Source: Chondrosia reniformis (Eukaryota; Porifera; Demospongiae; Chondrillida; Chondrillidae). Taken from it: a DNA stretch of 64,000 nt. Under the pieces are notes generated by a model that saw only the letters and a list, made by a program, of their open reading frames with translations, did not search any database and was not told where the DNA came from. Made by a program: the position numbers and the translations under genes. Positions 52,631-63,053 of the stretch are shown here, in pieces. Location: the NCBI GenBank assembly GCA_947172415.1, contig OX359189.1, positions 5,098,501-5,162,500 of the forward strand, written 5' to 3'. Position 1 is the stretch's first letter. Each line of letters begins with the position of its first letter.

Positions 52631-53185
52631 CGACTTTTTAGATGATTTGTGTAACGTATCATTTTAGACTTTCTAGTTGATGTTACACAAAATCATCTAG
52701 AAAGTCTGAAATGTTATGTTGTAATGTAGCATTTCAGACTTTTGTATAACGTATCATTTCAGACTTTTGTGTAACGTATCATTTTAGACTTTTGTGTAAT
52801 GTATCATTTTAGACTTTTCTAGTTGACGTTACACAAATCATCTAGAAAGTCTGAAATGCTACGTTACCCAAATCAACTAGAAAGTTTGAAATGCTACGCT
52901 AGACAAATCAACTAGAAAGTCTGAAATGCTACGTTACACAAATCAACTAGAAAGTCTGAAATGCTACGCTAGACAAAATCAACTAGAAAGTCTGAAAGGC
53001 TACGTTGTAACGTAGCATTTCAGACTTTTGTATAACATAGCATTTCAGACTTTTGTGTTGTGTAACGTATTATTTTAGACTTTTGTGTAATGTATCATTT
53101 TAGACTTTCTAGTTGATATGTGTTATGTAGTGTTTTAATATAGACTGTTCACATGATTTGTGTAATGTAGTGTTTCATTTTAGTT
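52631..53185. repeat. Mixed-orientation minisatellite, GTATCATTTTAGACTT type
   Basis: A 25-35-bp word containing AACGTATCATTTTAGACTTT, with or without CTAGTTGAT, and its inverse (AAAGTCTGAAATGCTACGTT) alternate in blocks. Because both orientations are adjacent, hairpins and cruciforms can form (for example 52634-52712). Confidence 0.85.
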
Positions 53186-53445
53186 TGTTTAGATTGTTGA
53201 AATCTTTTGACATGTGGTAGCTTTGAAAAAAGCCGTTTGTTAGTTCTTCTTTTATTTATTTTTCTTGTTTTCTCTTTTTTGAAGCTGGTTCCTTTTCCTT
53301 CTCCAAATGTACAAACCTGCACTTCGGGTTTGTACAGGGCCTCCCCCAACACAACATAAATGGCTTCTTGCAGCCTTCAAGCAGGTGAGGTTCCACATGC
53401 CTGTATTCGCACTCTCTAGAACCTTTTTTATATTTGTCTTGGAAC

Positions 53446-53583
53446 CTACACAGCTTTGGTAGGTTCCCTGGCTTCTTGGTCTTGGCTTTTCTCTTTTCTC
53501 CTTTTCCTCCTTTTCCTCCGTTCTCTTGGGTTTTTTATAGTTATCTGGCATTTGTCGAAATTTCCCAAGTTGAAGGTTGCCAT
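53446..53583 (-). CDS. Possible 45-aa basic small ORF behind a TATA box
   Basis: TATAAATAG at 53632-53624 on the minus strand stands about 41 nt before ATG at 53583, whose context AAAAAATGG is a good animal start. The peptide begins MATFNLGNFDKCQITIKN and ends in an Arg/Lys-rich run (RERRKRRKRRKEK). A second frame overlaps (PDNYKKPKRTEEKEEKEK). No family. It could be a retroelement leader or chance. Confidence 0.25.
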   Translation of the reverse strand: MATFNLGNFDKCQITIKNPRERRKRRKRRKEKSQDQEAREPTKAV

Positions 53584-53623
53584 TTTTTCCTGTATCAGCT
53601 GTTGTAGCTATGCTGGGTGGAGT

Positions 53624-53632
53624 CTATTTATA
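53624..53632 (-). promoter_or_regulatory. TATA-box-like motif
   Basis: TATAAATAG on the minus strand, upstream of the small ORF at 53583-53446. Only the match and spacing support it. Confidence 0.3.
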
Positions 53633-53780
53633 CTGTTAGTTGGAGGGTGTGTCATCACGCCCATTGTAGGCTGGTTACTCACTTTCTCACCACCTTAGCC
53701 ATGCACTAGCAGGTGAAGATATGACCTTATTATCAACGTATTGTTACCTTGTTTTCACTTTATTGTTATTATCATTTTAT

Positions 53781-53902
53781 TGTATTTGTCTGTACATCTA
53801 TGCTGTTCCATATGTGGTTCACTAATGGGACCAGAATTAAAGAAATTGTCCATTCAAGGACATTTGGTGGTGATCCTAGAAATGAAGCCATATGGACAAA
53901 TC
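53781..53902 (+). repeat. Local direct repeat, unit 1
   Basis: Matches 54015-54137 from TTGTCTGTACATCTATGCT through GGACATTTGGTGGTG to CATATGGACAAATC. One frame (53749-53931) is open and encodes KEIVHSRTFGGDPRNEAIW. Confidence 0.8.
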
Positions 53903-54014
53903 TTCAGCACTTTGGGAAGCGATACTTCTGAGGTAAATCCTTTAATTGTATGCATTGTGTTGTGTCACCTAAACTTTTGCTAAAATGATTTTGCACATGT
54001 AAGGAACTTTAGCT

Positions 54015-54137
54015 GTATTTGTCTGTACATCTATGCTTTTCCATATGTGGTTCACTATTGGGACCAGCACCAAAGAAATTGTCCATTCAAGGACATTTGG
54101 TGGTGTTCCTAGAAATGAAGCCATATGGACAAATCCT
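54015..54137 (+). repeat. Local direct repeat, unit 2
   Basis: About 93% identical to 53781-53902 by eye; the same frame gives KEIVHSRTFGGVPRNEAIW. The segment after GGACAAATC in unit 1 (CTTCAGCACTTTGGGAAGCG) is missing here. Confidence 0.8.
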
Positions 54138-54568
54138 TTAACTTTATGTATTGTGTTGGGAAATTTAAAATGACCTGATGTTATGTACATTGAACACTAA
54201 CCAGCCAGCAAAGAGGGATACCTAGACTTTGTCAAGTCTTTCATGCATACTCATTACCAGTAAATTAGTGAAGTATGTACTGATAATTGACATACATTTC
54301 AGCATAACAATGAAGTGGAATGTGCATGGCTGGGTTGAATGTTGATCTGAACAAATAGACTCATTAGCATATGCATGGCCAATCTTCTGAGAAGTGATGG
54401 CTTTGAAAAAAGCCTTAGAAATTGTAATAGAGCCACACAACGACTCTTATAATAGAGCCACACAACGACGCTAATGAAGATTACATACCAATTTCAAGCA
54501 AAGCTTTATGTCCTTAGCATACACACTGTACATGGTATTATTGGGAGATACTTGGGCTATTTGGAGAT

Positions 54569-55345
54569 CTAAACTACATTTCTTAGCTGAGATTTTTTCC
54601 TAAAGTAACGGGCTAGTGAATGATACCTTTCCTTCAGAGAAGGCAACATATACCTATCTCCTTGCATATACATACACTGCAATTGATCAAATACATTCAA
54701 ATCAGCGGAAGAGCCAAGCAATTTGGCAATAGCTTTACACACTGATGATTCAAGAGATACTTCAGGACGACTATTCAGTACCTCATCTACTTGTACATCT
54801 ACAGTACCTTCTGTGTTCAGGTTAGGATTTTGCTCATCATTTCCATTACTATTTTCCTTTTGGACAAAACCATCTTCACCAGTTTCAGATGCTTCAAAAC
54901 CTTCCTCACTCTGAATTGTTTTCCTATTTGGAGTGGAAGACTTAGGAGAAGCCAAAGTAGGCTGGAGAAATGTTTCTTCAAATGAAAACTCAGGTTCACT
55001 TGAAACATTCACACAGTTAGCAGAGGAAATATCAGATATGTTACCTTCCCTTTCATTTTCTCTTTCCATGTTAATAGGAAGTGTTATTTTCTTTTCAATA
55101 ACCTCCTTCTAACAGGATTCGGACCTTTCAGCAACATCTTCCATTGTAGCATTACGGAAATGTAACAATTCAGGCCCTTTAGATGAGATTTCTTCACCAT
55201 CCTGTGAGTCATGGAAGCAAAAGCTGCCACATGAGTCTCTGTGCCACCAAACCCCTTCACTACACTTTAAGGTAGTAGGGGGGGCTAAAGGCTTTCTTTG
55301 GGGTACATTGGTCTTAGTGATGTATCTCTCTGACCATATATCCAA
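54569..55345 (-). pseudogene. Unknown acidic protein ORF with one internal stop
   Basis: One frame is open from ATG at 55345 to TAA at 54569 except for TAG at 55111-55109 (after AERSESC), 258 codons in all. N-terminal part: MDIWSERYITKTNV, and a Cys/Trp patch (CSEGVWWHRDSCGSFCFHDS). Middle: Ser/Glu/Asn-rich, low complexity. C-terminal part: helical, VCKAIAKLLGSSADLNVFD then LKERYHSLARYFRKKS. I do not recognise it. It could be a retroelement ORF1 or a host gene. A second ATG at 55069 would start a 166-aa product after the stop. Confidence 0.4.
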
Positions 55346-56021
55346 CTAACTTGAATTTTACAAGCAAAATAACTAGGTAAATTGTGCATGATTTGGTGTC
55401 AACCATAATTTGATTGGCTACTCTGTTACCGAGATATTTTAATTTAAATTCGAAAAATGTCACCTCAAAAAGTGTCAAATAGCTCCACAAAAAAGCTATC
55501 TACTTCTGCATAAATGAGCTGAGAAGCACCAAATTTGGTATATATAATCTACAAGCATGGGTTCACAGGACTACGGGAGCGAATCGCCATACCTCCTAAG
55601 ACAAAAAAGATCTGATGAAAGAGACTTAATGCTTGTAGAGAAGCCTTACGTGAAAAACACTTCGGAAAGAATGACACGTTTTGTAATGCAAAAATATTTA
55701 CGAGTATTTTAGGTGCCAATTAAGCGCATTAACGATGCCTACATCATATATGACGATTGAATGAAGGCAGAATTTGTTTTCAATATTAGGCTGACTGTCA
55801 CGTGATAATGTCTCCACTTGAACGAAAGAGACGAAATTTACAAGAAAATGACTATTAGACAATGGAGGATTCTTTATTAAAGAATTTTTTGATTTCATTC
55901 TCTTCAAAAGGTAACAGCCTAAAAGTTCCATGTGTACTCCTACAATATTCTCTTGTTTTGCTGAGATCTGAAGTGGTGAAGACCTGAGAGAAAGGTAAGA
56001 AAATACATTTTCACTTATTAC
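55346..56021. other. Stretch without a supported gene
   Basis: AT-rich. A minus ORF at 55931-55698 lacks motifs. The phrase GAAAACATCTCACC-type repeats are absent; nothing else seen. Confidence 0.3.
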
Positions 56022-56285
56022 TCGAAAACTAAAGGGAATTTAAAAGGAGTATACACACAATCGTTAGATATTATTATTGCGCATTGAATGGTGTCACTAT
56101 TTACTCTATTTTTGTAATTTCCTATGTCTAATACGGCATTTTGGGAAATTAAGTACCTATCACTTACGGCTGAATATCTCAGCCGTTAAGCCTGCAATCC
56201 AAGCGCTGATTTTACTATCGTATTAAGTGTGAATAGCACTTCAATTCTATACAATTCGTTTAAATATAAAATAATGCTACATTAA
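56022..56285 (+). repeat. Dispersed repeat family E, copy 2
   Basis: Inverted relative to 47215-47480, from AAGGGAATTTAAAAGGAGTA to CACTTCAATTCTATACAATT. No transposase follows it. Confidence 0.6.
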
Positions 56286-56689
56286 AATAAAAGACATTTC
56301 AAAAAGTGTTAGTTAAATACTATTCTACTTGATTTTCCGGAAATCCCGGAGATGTCCCACATGCAGAGGCATGTGATCACCCCCCAAAGCATGACACACA
56401 TGCCTAAGGCGTGAGACTTGGTAGGTATAATTTCATTGTTTTTCAACTGAGAAATGCAAAGTATAAGGTGCAAATAAATTGTTTAACAACTATTGGCACA
56501 AATAAAATTAAAATTAGCATGCATACACTAATATTAAACTAAAGGAAACACCTTCAATGAAAAAGTAGTACTTTCCATGTTCCCTTATGATGACAGTGAT
56601 TGGAATGATTCAGGTGATGAAGATTTTAGAATCTGGTAATAGCCTACTTGAAGTTCAGGAAATGTCTGATCATCTAGATTTATATATTA

Positions 56690-57108
56690 TGCAACTATGA
56701 ACTGCTTCTTTACCCCCTCACACTTCATCTTAAACTTTACATTTCTACACTCAATCTATGATCCTTTGAAAATTCACTTGCTTATAGTACGGATCCCATT
56801 TTACGCTGTGATAGGGCAGGTCAGGGTCCTCTATTTCTGGCTCAACTAAGGTTAACCTCAGTATTTTCCTTTCATAACTAAAAATCCATCCTGTTCAGAA
56901 CAATATTCAAGTTTGGTGTCTGTAGCCTTCTTTCCTGACTCTGGTGGAGTTAATACCTCTGCTGGCAGGAACATGTTGGGGTTGGGGTCATAAGAAAAAA
57001 GCCCCCTTAAGTTCCTCCTGACGGGTTGTTTACGTGTTTGTTTCAGTTGTTTCTCTCTCAACTGTTCTACAGTTTTTGGATGATGATGTCTTTGCATGCT
57101 GCAGAAAA
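56690..57108 (-). pseudogene. Fragment of an unknown gene family (paralogue of 3035-3470)
   Basis: After acceptor TTTTCTGCAG the minus strand reads MQRHHHPKTVEQLREKQLKQ, then NLRGLFSYDPNPNMFLP, LTPPESGKKATDTKLEY and QDGFLVMKG. Then, in a shifted frame, LTLVEPEIEDPDLPYHSVKW and YYKQVNFQ before stops. It keeps a segment (PDLPYHSVKWDP) missing from the first copy. Family unknown. Confidence 0.45.
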
Positions 57109-57179
57109 CAATTAAGGAATAGTAAATGTCACTCTACCTATATCCATGCAGACAGCTTAAAACATGTATATACAGGTCC

Positions 57180-57312
57180 TCCACTTCCAACTACCACCCC
57201 ATAGTTTTAATTGAATGTTGGTGGGTACAGCCCGAAACAGGCCTCCATTTCAATTGTCACACAAATTTAATTAAATTTTGGTAAGTACAGCCCAAAACAG
57301 GCCCTCCTCACC
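57180..57312 (+). repeat. Imperfect direct repeat, two units
   Basis: TTAATTGAATGTTGGTGGGTACAGCCCGAAACAGGCC (57208 on, shown in part here by its ends) is repeated at 57267 on as TTAATTAAATTTTGG...CCCAAAACAGGCC, a unit of about 60 bp. AT-rich sequence surrounds it. Confidence 0.5.
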
Positions 57313-57366
57313 CAAGTGTCTCGTGCATTTAAGTTTAATTATATACCTCATAGTCATAATTATCAG

Positions 57367-58281
57367 AGAGTACAGTAGTACTTTCTAAGTGGGGATGGCC
57401 CAGATTCAAAGTATTACGGGTTAACACCTTATAAGTGGGCAATGAATGTGGTTCTACCTCTTTTAAACTCGTAATGTGTCTTTTTTGTACCATTTCAATT
57501 GAGGGAAGCTGTTTTCAAGACCGCATTAAGGCTCCAAGTTTGTAAAACGGTTTCAGGCCTACTTCCGGTTTTCCTCATTTTCTTCTTCTTCTTCCTTATA
57601 TTTCACGCTAGTGCATAAACAGGCTTATAGATAAATACATCTTAGGGGCATATCGTCTAAAAGTTTTAGCAACTAGGGAATAGGCACCTTTCTGTCCTCA
57701 AACGATTAGTGCAGTCGGTTTTCTGTGACGCGTAAGAAAATTGTAACCTCTTTGTCGCCATTTTCTAATTAGGAATTCTTGGTCATATCCTCTTTATCTT
57801 CGACTACAACGTTGTTTCGAGTTATTGCCAAAAAAATTACAAACTAATTTTAATAAGTATATAACATTAAAGAAGGAATACAAGTATATAAAACATTTAA
57901 AAAATGAAATGAGAAGTAGGGATGGCAGTCCCTGCAACAGTACCTATGACATCTAGAAAAAGCAATGAAATAAGACAATGATCATATAATAAGGCTAACA
58001 ATACACAAATGGAATATATACTGCCTCATGTTCCAATGACTTAACAATACACATCGCTTTCATGTTTGGGCGCATTATCCCTACTTCAGCCATCATGGTG
58101 CGCCCAAAAATGGAAGTGATGTGTATTGTTAAGTCACTGAAATTTGAGGCAGTATATATTCCATTTGTGTATTCTAAGCCTTATTAGTCTTGTTTCATTG
58201 CTTTTTCTAGATGTGATAGGTACTGTTGCAGGGACTGCCATCCCTACTTCTGATTTCATTTTTTAAATGTTTTACTATAAG
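57367..58281 (+). mobile_element. Family C hairpin-ended element, copy 3 (divergent)
   Basis: Begins ATCAGAGAGTACAGTAGTAC with the same terminal hairpin and GGGGATGGC. A CTTCTTCTTCTTCC tract lies in the middle. It ends in a long palindrome (57900-58281) whose arms carry GAAGTAGGGATGGCAG. The interior between the 5' 35 bp and the tract does not align with copies 1 and 2, so only the architecture and the terminal motif are shared. Confidence 0.6.
57895..58281. repeat. Long palindrome (distal hairpin of family C copy 3)
   Basis: Arms of about 180 bp: AACATTTAAAAAATGAAAT at the left, its inverse at the right, with internal blocks TGGAATATATACTGCCTCA and TTGGGCGCA.TATCCCTAC near the centre. The inner part is more diverged than the outer part. 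Confidence 0.75.
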
Positions 58282-58544
58282 GACTGAAACTTACTTACTA
58301 TATTTGTATGGATGTATATAGATATATAGTATACAGATTATAATAAACATGTAACTCAAGTATAAGTAATATCGAGAAGGTATTCAGTACACACAGTCAC
58401 TTCAAAAACAGCCTGCAAAGCCTTATACAATAATAATGATGTAATATGATTATCCCTCCAAATGTCAGGCCTTTTTCATGTGATCTAGCCATTTATATCC
58501 CATATTCTATATACGGTAGCCGCAAAGTTTATGTTACTATGTGA

Positions 58545-58690
58545 AGTTCGTACTTTGTGATCTTCTCCTGTAGTTAGTACGAAGTTTGTGTGAAGCTTGC
58601 CCAAAGTCCGTTTGAAGTTTGCCCGAAGTTTGTTCGAAATTCGCCCGATTTTGTTTCAAGTTCGACCGATGGTTAGCACCAGCGTTACTA
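58545..58690 (+). repeat. GAAGTTYGCCC minisatellite, block 1
   Basis: Degenerate 11-15-bp units: GAAGTTTGTGTGAAGCTTGCCC, AAAGTCCGTTTGAAGTTTGCCC, GAAGTTTGTTCGAAATTCGCCC. It is related to 59030-59245. Confidence 0.75.
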
Positions 58691-59029
58691 TAGGGAGTGA
58701 ATGTGTTATGTGTGCGCATGTTGCTTCAAGTTACAAGAGAAGAGTCAGTCTATCACAAGTTATGGCTTCAATCAGTGAGTACAAACGGCAGAGAATTGTT
58801 AGCTCTACCTAAAGTCATCCAATGTGAAGGTGGACCCACTGTATATTAATGAACTTATATTATTGTTGGGCAAACTATTAACAGCAGCTATTTTGTACTT
58901 TTATGGTATTACTATGTGTGGTGCCAATTTACATGCGTGGACTATATCCTATACATTGTGAGCCCAATAGTGGTAAGCACAGAAATCATTTGGCCCTAAG
59001 AAATATGTATATAACAATACAATGCAGGT

Positions 59030-59245
59030 TTTCTCAAAGTTCGTCTGCGAATGGTTCGTTCCAAGTTATGTCTTGTATGAAGTTGGTCCAAAGGGGAAGA
59101 AGTTTGCATGAAGTTGGCCCGAAGTTCGCACGATGTTTGCCCAAAGTTTACACGAAGTTGGCCTGAAGTGAGCCCGAAGTTCACACGAAGTTGACCCAAA
59201 GTTCCTACGAAATTAGCCCGAAGTTTTCTAGCGAAGTTCGCTTCG
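59030..59245 (+). repeat. GAAGTTYGCCC minisatellite, block 2
   Basis: About 16 degenerate units of GAAGTTxGCCC / GAAGTTCACAC type run head to tail, ending in CGAAGTTCGCTTCGAAG. Both strands are open in several frames, giving spurious repetitive ORFs. Confidence 0.8.
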
Positions 59246-59356
59246 AAGTGGTAACCTATTTTCTGTGCCTACCATAGCTATATAGGTGTAGTTTGTACCC
59301 AGACCGACCAATTGGTGAATGTGTTCACACTTACCTGTTATCTTGATTATATCATT

Positions 59357-59800
59357 ATGTTATTAACGGAAATAATGCACGTGTTTTAGTGTATTCGTGT
59401 CAGTAATCCTTTTGAGTTCTTGTAAGCTGTGCTCAGACTGAATTGTATTCTTGTTCATCGCAATGTTGTCGGACGCTTGTTATATCCTCTGTCTTTCATG
59501 AAGTAACCCGTTCGTCCCCAAAATTATTACACTGGAGCCAAAACCCGGGAATGGCTTCTAGCAAAGACCTGTAGGTCGGCACCGACCCAGAGCAGTACTT
59601 CCGGTGTGGAGGTCAGGGCCATATTATCTGCCAATGCCACCTTCTGGGAAATGAGAGGGGGAGCGTCTCAACTCCTCGAGCAAGAGGCGCTCCAGGCCGC
59701 AACTAAACGCTCGAGAATTGGAGCAAATACCTGCACTATCAGGCTACATGAACACTGCCAAGGCACTGCCAAGACTCTCATCAGTATAGTGTACTAGAGA
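59357..59800 (+). mobile_element. Possible LTR-element 5' end remnant
   Basis: TGTTATTAACGG at 59357 to TATTACA near 59531 has TG...CA ends, and it is followed by TGGAGCCAAAACCCGGGA, which could be a primer-binding site, then ATGGCTTCTAGC and a zinc-knuckle-like CGGQGHIICQC stretch. No second LTR is seen. The stretch ends at family D. Confidence 0.3.
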
Positions 59801-60030
59801 ATATCATGAGCTACCAGCAGAAATAAGGCTGAAAACAACACAACCATATATAATACCTACAGTATATATACTGATCCATAATTAAACTTTGAGCTCAGAG
59901 CATGCAGGCAATGATATATATATACAAATATTACATTACCTAGCTATACCTTCTCATCATAGCTCAAGTAAAAATCCATCAGTATCTCAGATGTACAGCC
60001 ATGCATATATAGTTGGCACATGTATACAAG
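59776..60030 (+). repeat. Dispersed repeat family D, copy 2
   Basis: Matches 3564-3805 from CTCTCATCAGTATAGTGTAC onwards. In this copy the sequence to the left of CTCTCATCAG is unrelated to the hammerhead-like motif. Confidence 0.7.
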
Positions 60031-60084
60031 TAAAACATGTGTCTGTGTACGTTCTAACATACAAGGCAAGCAGTAAGTACGAAG

Positions 60085-60557
60085 CTTTAAGTGTGGTGAA
60101 AATAGCAGAGACCTTCTTATGTAAGCAAAGGAATGATGCTGGATTCGACATTTTCTACTCAGCTACAGTTGCGGATGCCTGTGAACACACAAATGAGGCT
60201 GTTCTACCTCGCTACAAGCGGCCACCAAAGCTAGTGGACAGTGGCAGTGCTCCTCATCGTTTTGACACACCAAGAGACTATTACAGAGCACACTATTTTG
60301 AGGTGCTTGATCTTGTTGTGATAGCTAGAAGATTTGACCAGAAATCGTTAGCATTACCACGGGCTGTTGAAAAGGTTCTTATTGCTGCAGCCAATCGCAT
60401 GGATGGAGCAACTATTAAAGTGCCTACTAATGTAGCTGAAGCCTATGCTAGGGATATTAGTGTCAAGAGACTCGAGAATCAGTTACAAATGTTGCCAGAA
60501 ATGGCTGCATCCTACAAACAAATGAAAGTTTGTGTAATAGGTGTAGGTACAAGATAG
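60085..60557 (+). pseudogene. TTF-type zinc finger/hAT (ZMYM1-like) transposase fragment
   Basis: The frame reads FLCKQRNDAGFDIFY, then VLPRYKRPPKLVDSGSAPHR, FDTPRDYYRAHYFEVLDLV, ARRFDQKSLALPRAVEKVLI and SVKRLENQLQMLPEM. This is the region between the RNase H core and the dimerisation domain in TTF-type hAT transposases (family memory). The zinc finger, catalytic core and C-terminus are absent, so it is a fragment. The frame is open throughout, which suggests recent decay or use as an exon. Confidence 0.6.
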
Positions 60558-60799
60558 GAATGGCCATACCCCAAAAGCCCAAACCAAGAACCTTTTCCTT
60601 TTCCTTTCTTTGGGTTCTCAGCCAGAAGCCCAGGCTTTGCCTCCTTCGGAGAGAGGTGGTCAGTTGTACATTGGGCCAAAGTTGGCCGTTATAATAGGAG
60701 GTTTTACCTCCATACACCATTGCACTACTACCTTTCAGAGGGTGACAGACTTGAACTGGGACAGGGCTATATACTGATTTTCGCCCAGGCGCCAATCCC

Positions 60800-62890
60800 T
60801 CGACAGATAGAGGTCTCCTCAATATCCTCACAGCCGAGCAGAGAATGGATCTCTGTATGGCCCTCATCACCTCGACTGCATTTTTTGAATGCCCCTTAGA
60901 TTTTGTGGGAACATATCTACAGTCCCAAAGCTCCAATTATCATCCGGACTACCTTATTTCAGTAGCCTCTAAATTGCTTCCTCATCACTTTTTGGTACTT
61001 TTGTAATTTCTCTTGCCATCTCCCCTTAACATTGTTGCCAGTAGGAACTGACATTTCGATAATGAAGATGGACTTAAATTGTCGATCCTCAACCATGCAC
61101 TAAGTCTGGCCTTCCTTCTATCATTTCTTGATCTGTGGGGATACTAGCAACCCGCAAGATTTTGACAAACTTATTTTCATAGACTCCTTTGCTTTCAGAT
61201 TGTACCAGGTTTCTTCCTGCTTGAATCTATATTCTATTAGCAGTGTCCACCTTACTATCCGTATTGCCTGGTCTTGTCTCTCTTTATGGAGAGAGAATCC
61301 CTTGGGCTCTAACATATCAAGTATGTTTGACTATTTCCATAGCCTTACCACATTTTCTGCACATTAGGGGACCTGCATGCTTCATAGTCGTGTTTCGATA
61401 CCACCTAGTGTGCTGCACATCATCCTGGGCCTCCAGAATCAGAGTCTCAGTTTGAAGTCTGAGTCTCTCCACAGCAAGCCACTCATAAGTCTCCCTATTT
61501 GTGACTAGCCTGTAGAATGAGCCCTGGTAAGATGTTATGGTTAGGTGTTCCTTCAACCTTTCAGTCTGAGCCCCCGGAGCTCTCGTGCCACTCTCCTCCA
61601 TTCTTCTACACACTCAGAATCTGTCTTTAACCACCTTTCTGGTTCCAGTTCTATACAATAGTCTTCCAGTATCAATCTGGCTTCTTTTAAGACTGTCCTC
61701 CTGTGCTTTGCACACTCTAACAACCTTTGGTATTTACCTACCATAGCTATGAGTGGATCATTTGCATTATGGAGGTGTCTTGCCCGATTCACAACAGCTT
61801 TGTCATGATGCAATGCAAAACTATAGAGCCCTCTCCCGCTTTGAGAGTGAGGCAAGCTCACTCTCTCAATGGAAGAGTTGTAGTGATGACACTGGTATTT
61901 CCGCATTATCCTTCTTCCATTCTGTCCTGTTTTGAAAGTTCACGTTTAGTCCACCTCAAAACTAGGTAGGAGTATCTCAATAGAAAGTCATACACCATGT
62001 TAGAGGCCTCCACAGCATTCTTACCATTGAGATGACAGATCCACACTTTGTAAAGTCTCCTCCTTAATTCATTAGTCAAAGATGTTTTAACCTTGCTGTC
62101 ATCTACCTCTAACAGTTGTTCCAGCCTTAAGTAGTACCCTACTCAAGGCTTCTCATGGATTCTTCACTGCGTGCAGGGTTGTCTGGCCTGACCAGAACTT
62201 TCCCTTTTAGCATATGAGCAGTTCCTCGCTTTCTTACTTCTAACCTCATTCCTATGACTTTGGAGGTCTTCTTCATACAAGCCACTGGTTCCCCGAGTTG
62301 TTCAGGCCCTACGGCATATATCTTCAGGTTATCCATATACAACAAAAGTGATAGAGTATTCCTTTCTCCCTGATGCTAGAGAGTATATCCCTCGGTTCTG
62401 TTAAGACCTTGGGATATAGGAGCAATATCCAAGCGGCAAGCAGAAGAGGCGGGCTGATAAGGAGTCACCATGGAAGAGTCCCATGTTATATTTCATAGGA
62501 GTTATCTTAACCACCTTCCCTGCCGTTCTCAACTCAAACACAGTAGCCGAATGTTTGAAAAACAGCTCTATTGACCTCTGTATCCAACCTGGGTAGCTGA
62601 TGGCTTTCAGCATTGTCATAACCCACTCCTGAGGGACTCACTAAGTGGTTTCCCAGTAATCCTGGCATTTAGACTGATTGTTTGATCCAGCAGTAGACAG
62701 TCCACACAACCCCACCTCATGGCCATTGAGCCATTGGTAAGAGATTGTTAGTGTGGTTATGCATGAGTAGTCCTGATGCTAAGTTTGTGTTGAGGCACGC
62801 AATAGGACGGCCATATACCTGCAAGTATTCCTAATAGGCAAGCATATCCTTGTTAAAGGCAGAGTATAGCTACAGCTCTAAGTATCTTAT
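60800..62890 (-). pseudogene. LINE retrotransposon, 3' half of ORF2
   Basis: Minus strand: VMTMLKAISYPGWIQRSIEL (62619), RT block MGLFHGDSLSARLFCLPL, catalytic motif LYMDNLKIYAVG (62345; the usual DD reads DN), VIGMRLEVRKRGTAHM, then SGRGLYSFALHHDKAVVNRA. A C-terminal zinc cluster near 61360-61330 (CRKCGKAMEIVKHT) follows, then RPDLVHG, MIIGALG-type and SAVRILRRPLS near 60840. The DN in place of DD and many stops make it inactive. Order and tail fit the LINE clade with a CCHC and ...ILRR end that I recall from invertebrates. Confidence 0.65.
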
Positions 62891-63050
62891 TGCATGTTTA
62901 TACTAGGCTCACACGGTTTACTGCTCCCGAGTTGCTGGAGCCAAAGCAGAAAGGATTGATTTCTACCCCAGCACAATCGATGCTTGACGTGAGTTGATTT
63001 GTAGAAGTTTTACAATTTGAAATTTGATTTTTATTCTTTGCTACTGTATG
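62891..63050. other. Short stretch without a supported gene
   Basis: T-rich, ending in the acceptor CTACTGTATGCAG at 63053; likely intron of the gene downstream. Confidence 0.35.
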
Positions 63051-63053
63051 CAG

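Noticed and set aside
58537-58719. 60-aa repetitive minus ORF (NFEQTSGKLQTDFGQ)
   Set aside because: Translation of the GAAGTTYGCCC minisatellite; open in several frames because of the period.
59776-59790. Another hammerhead motif at CTCATCAG
   Set aside because: The flanking GAAA, stem II and stem I partners are missing in this copy; only the repeat boundary word is shared.
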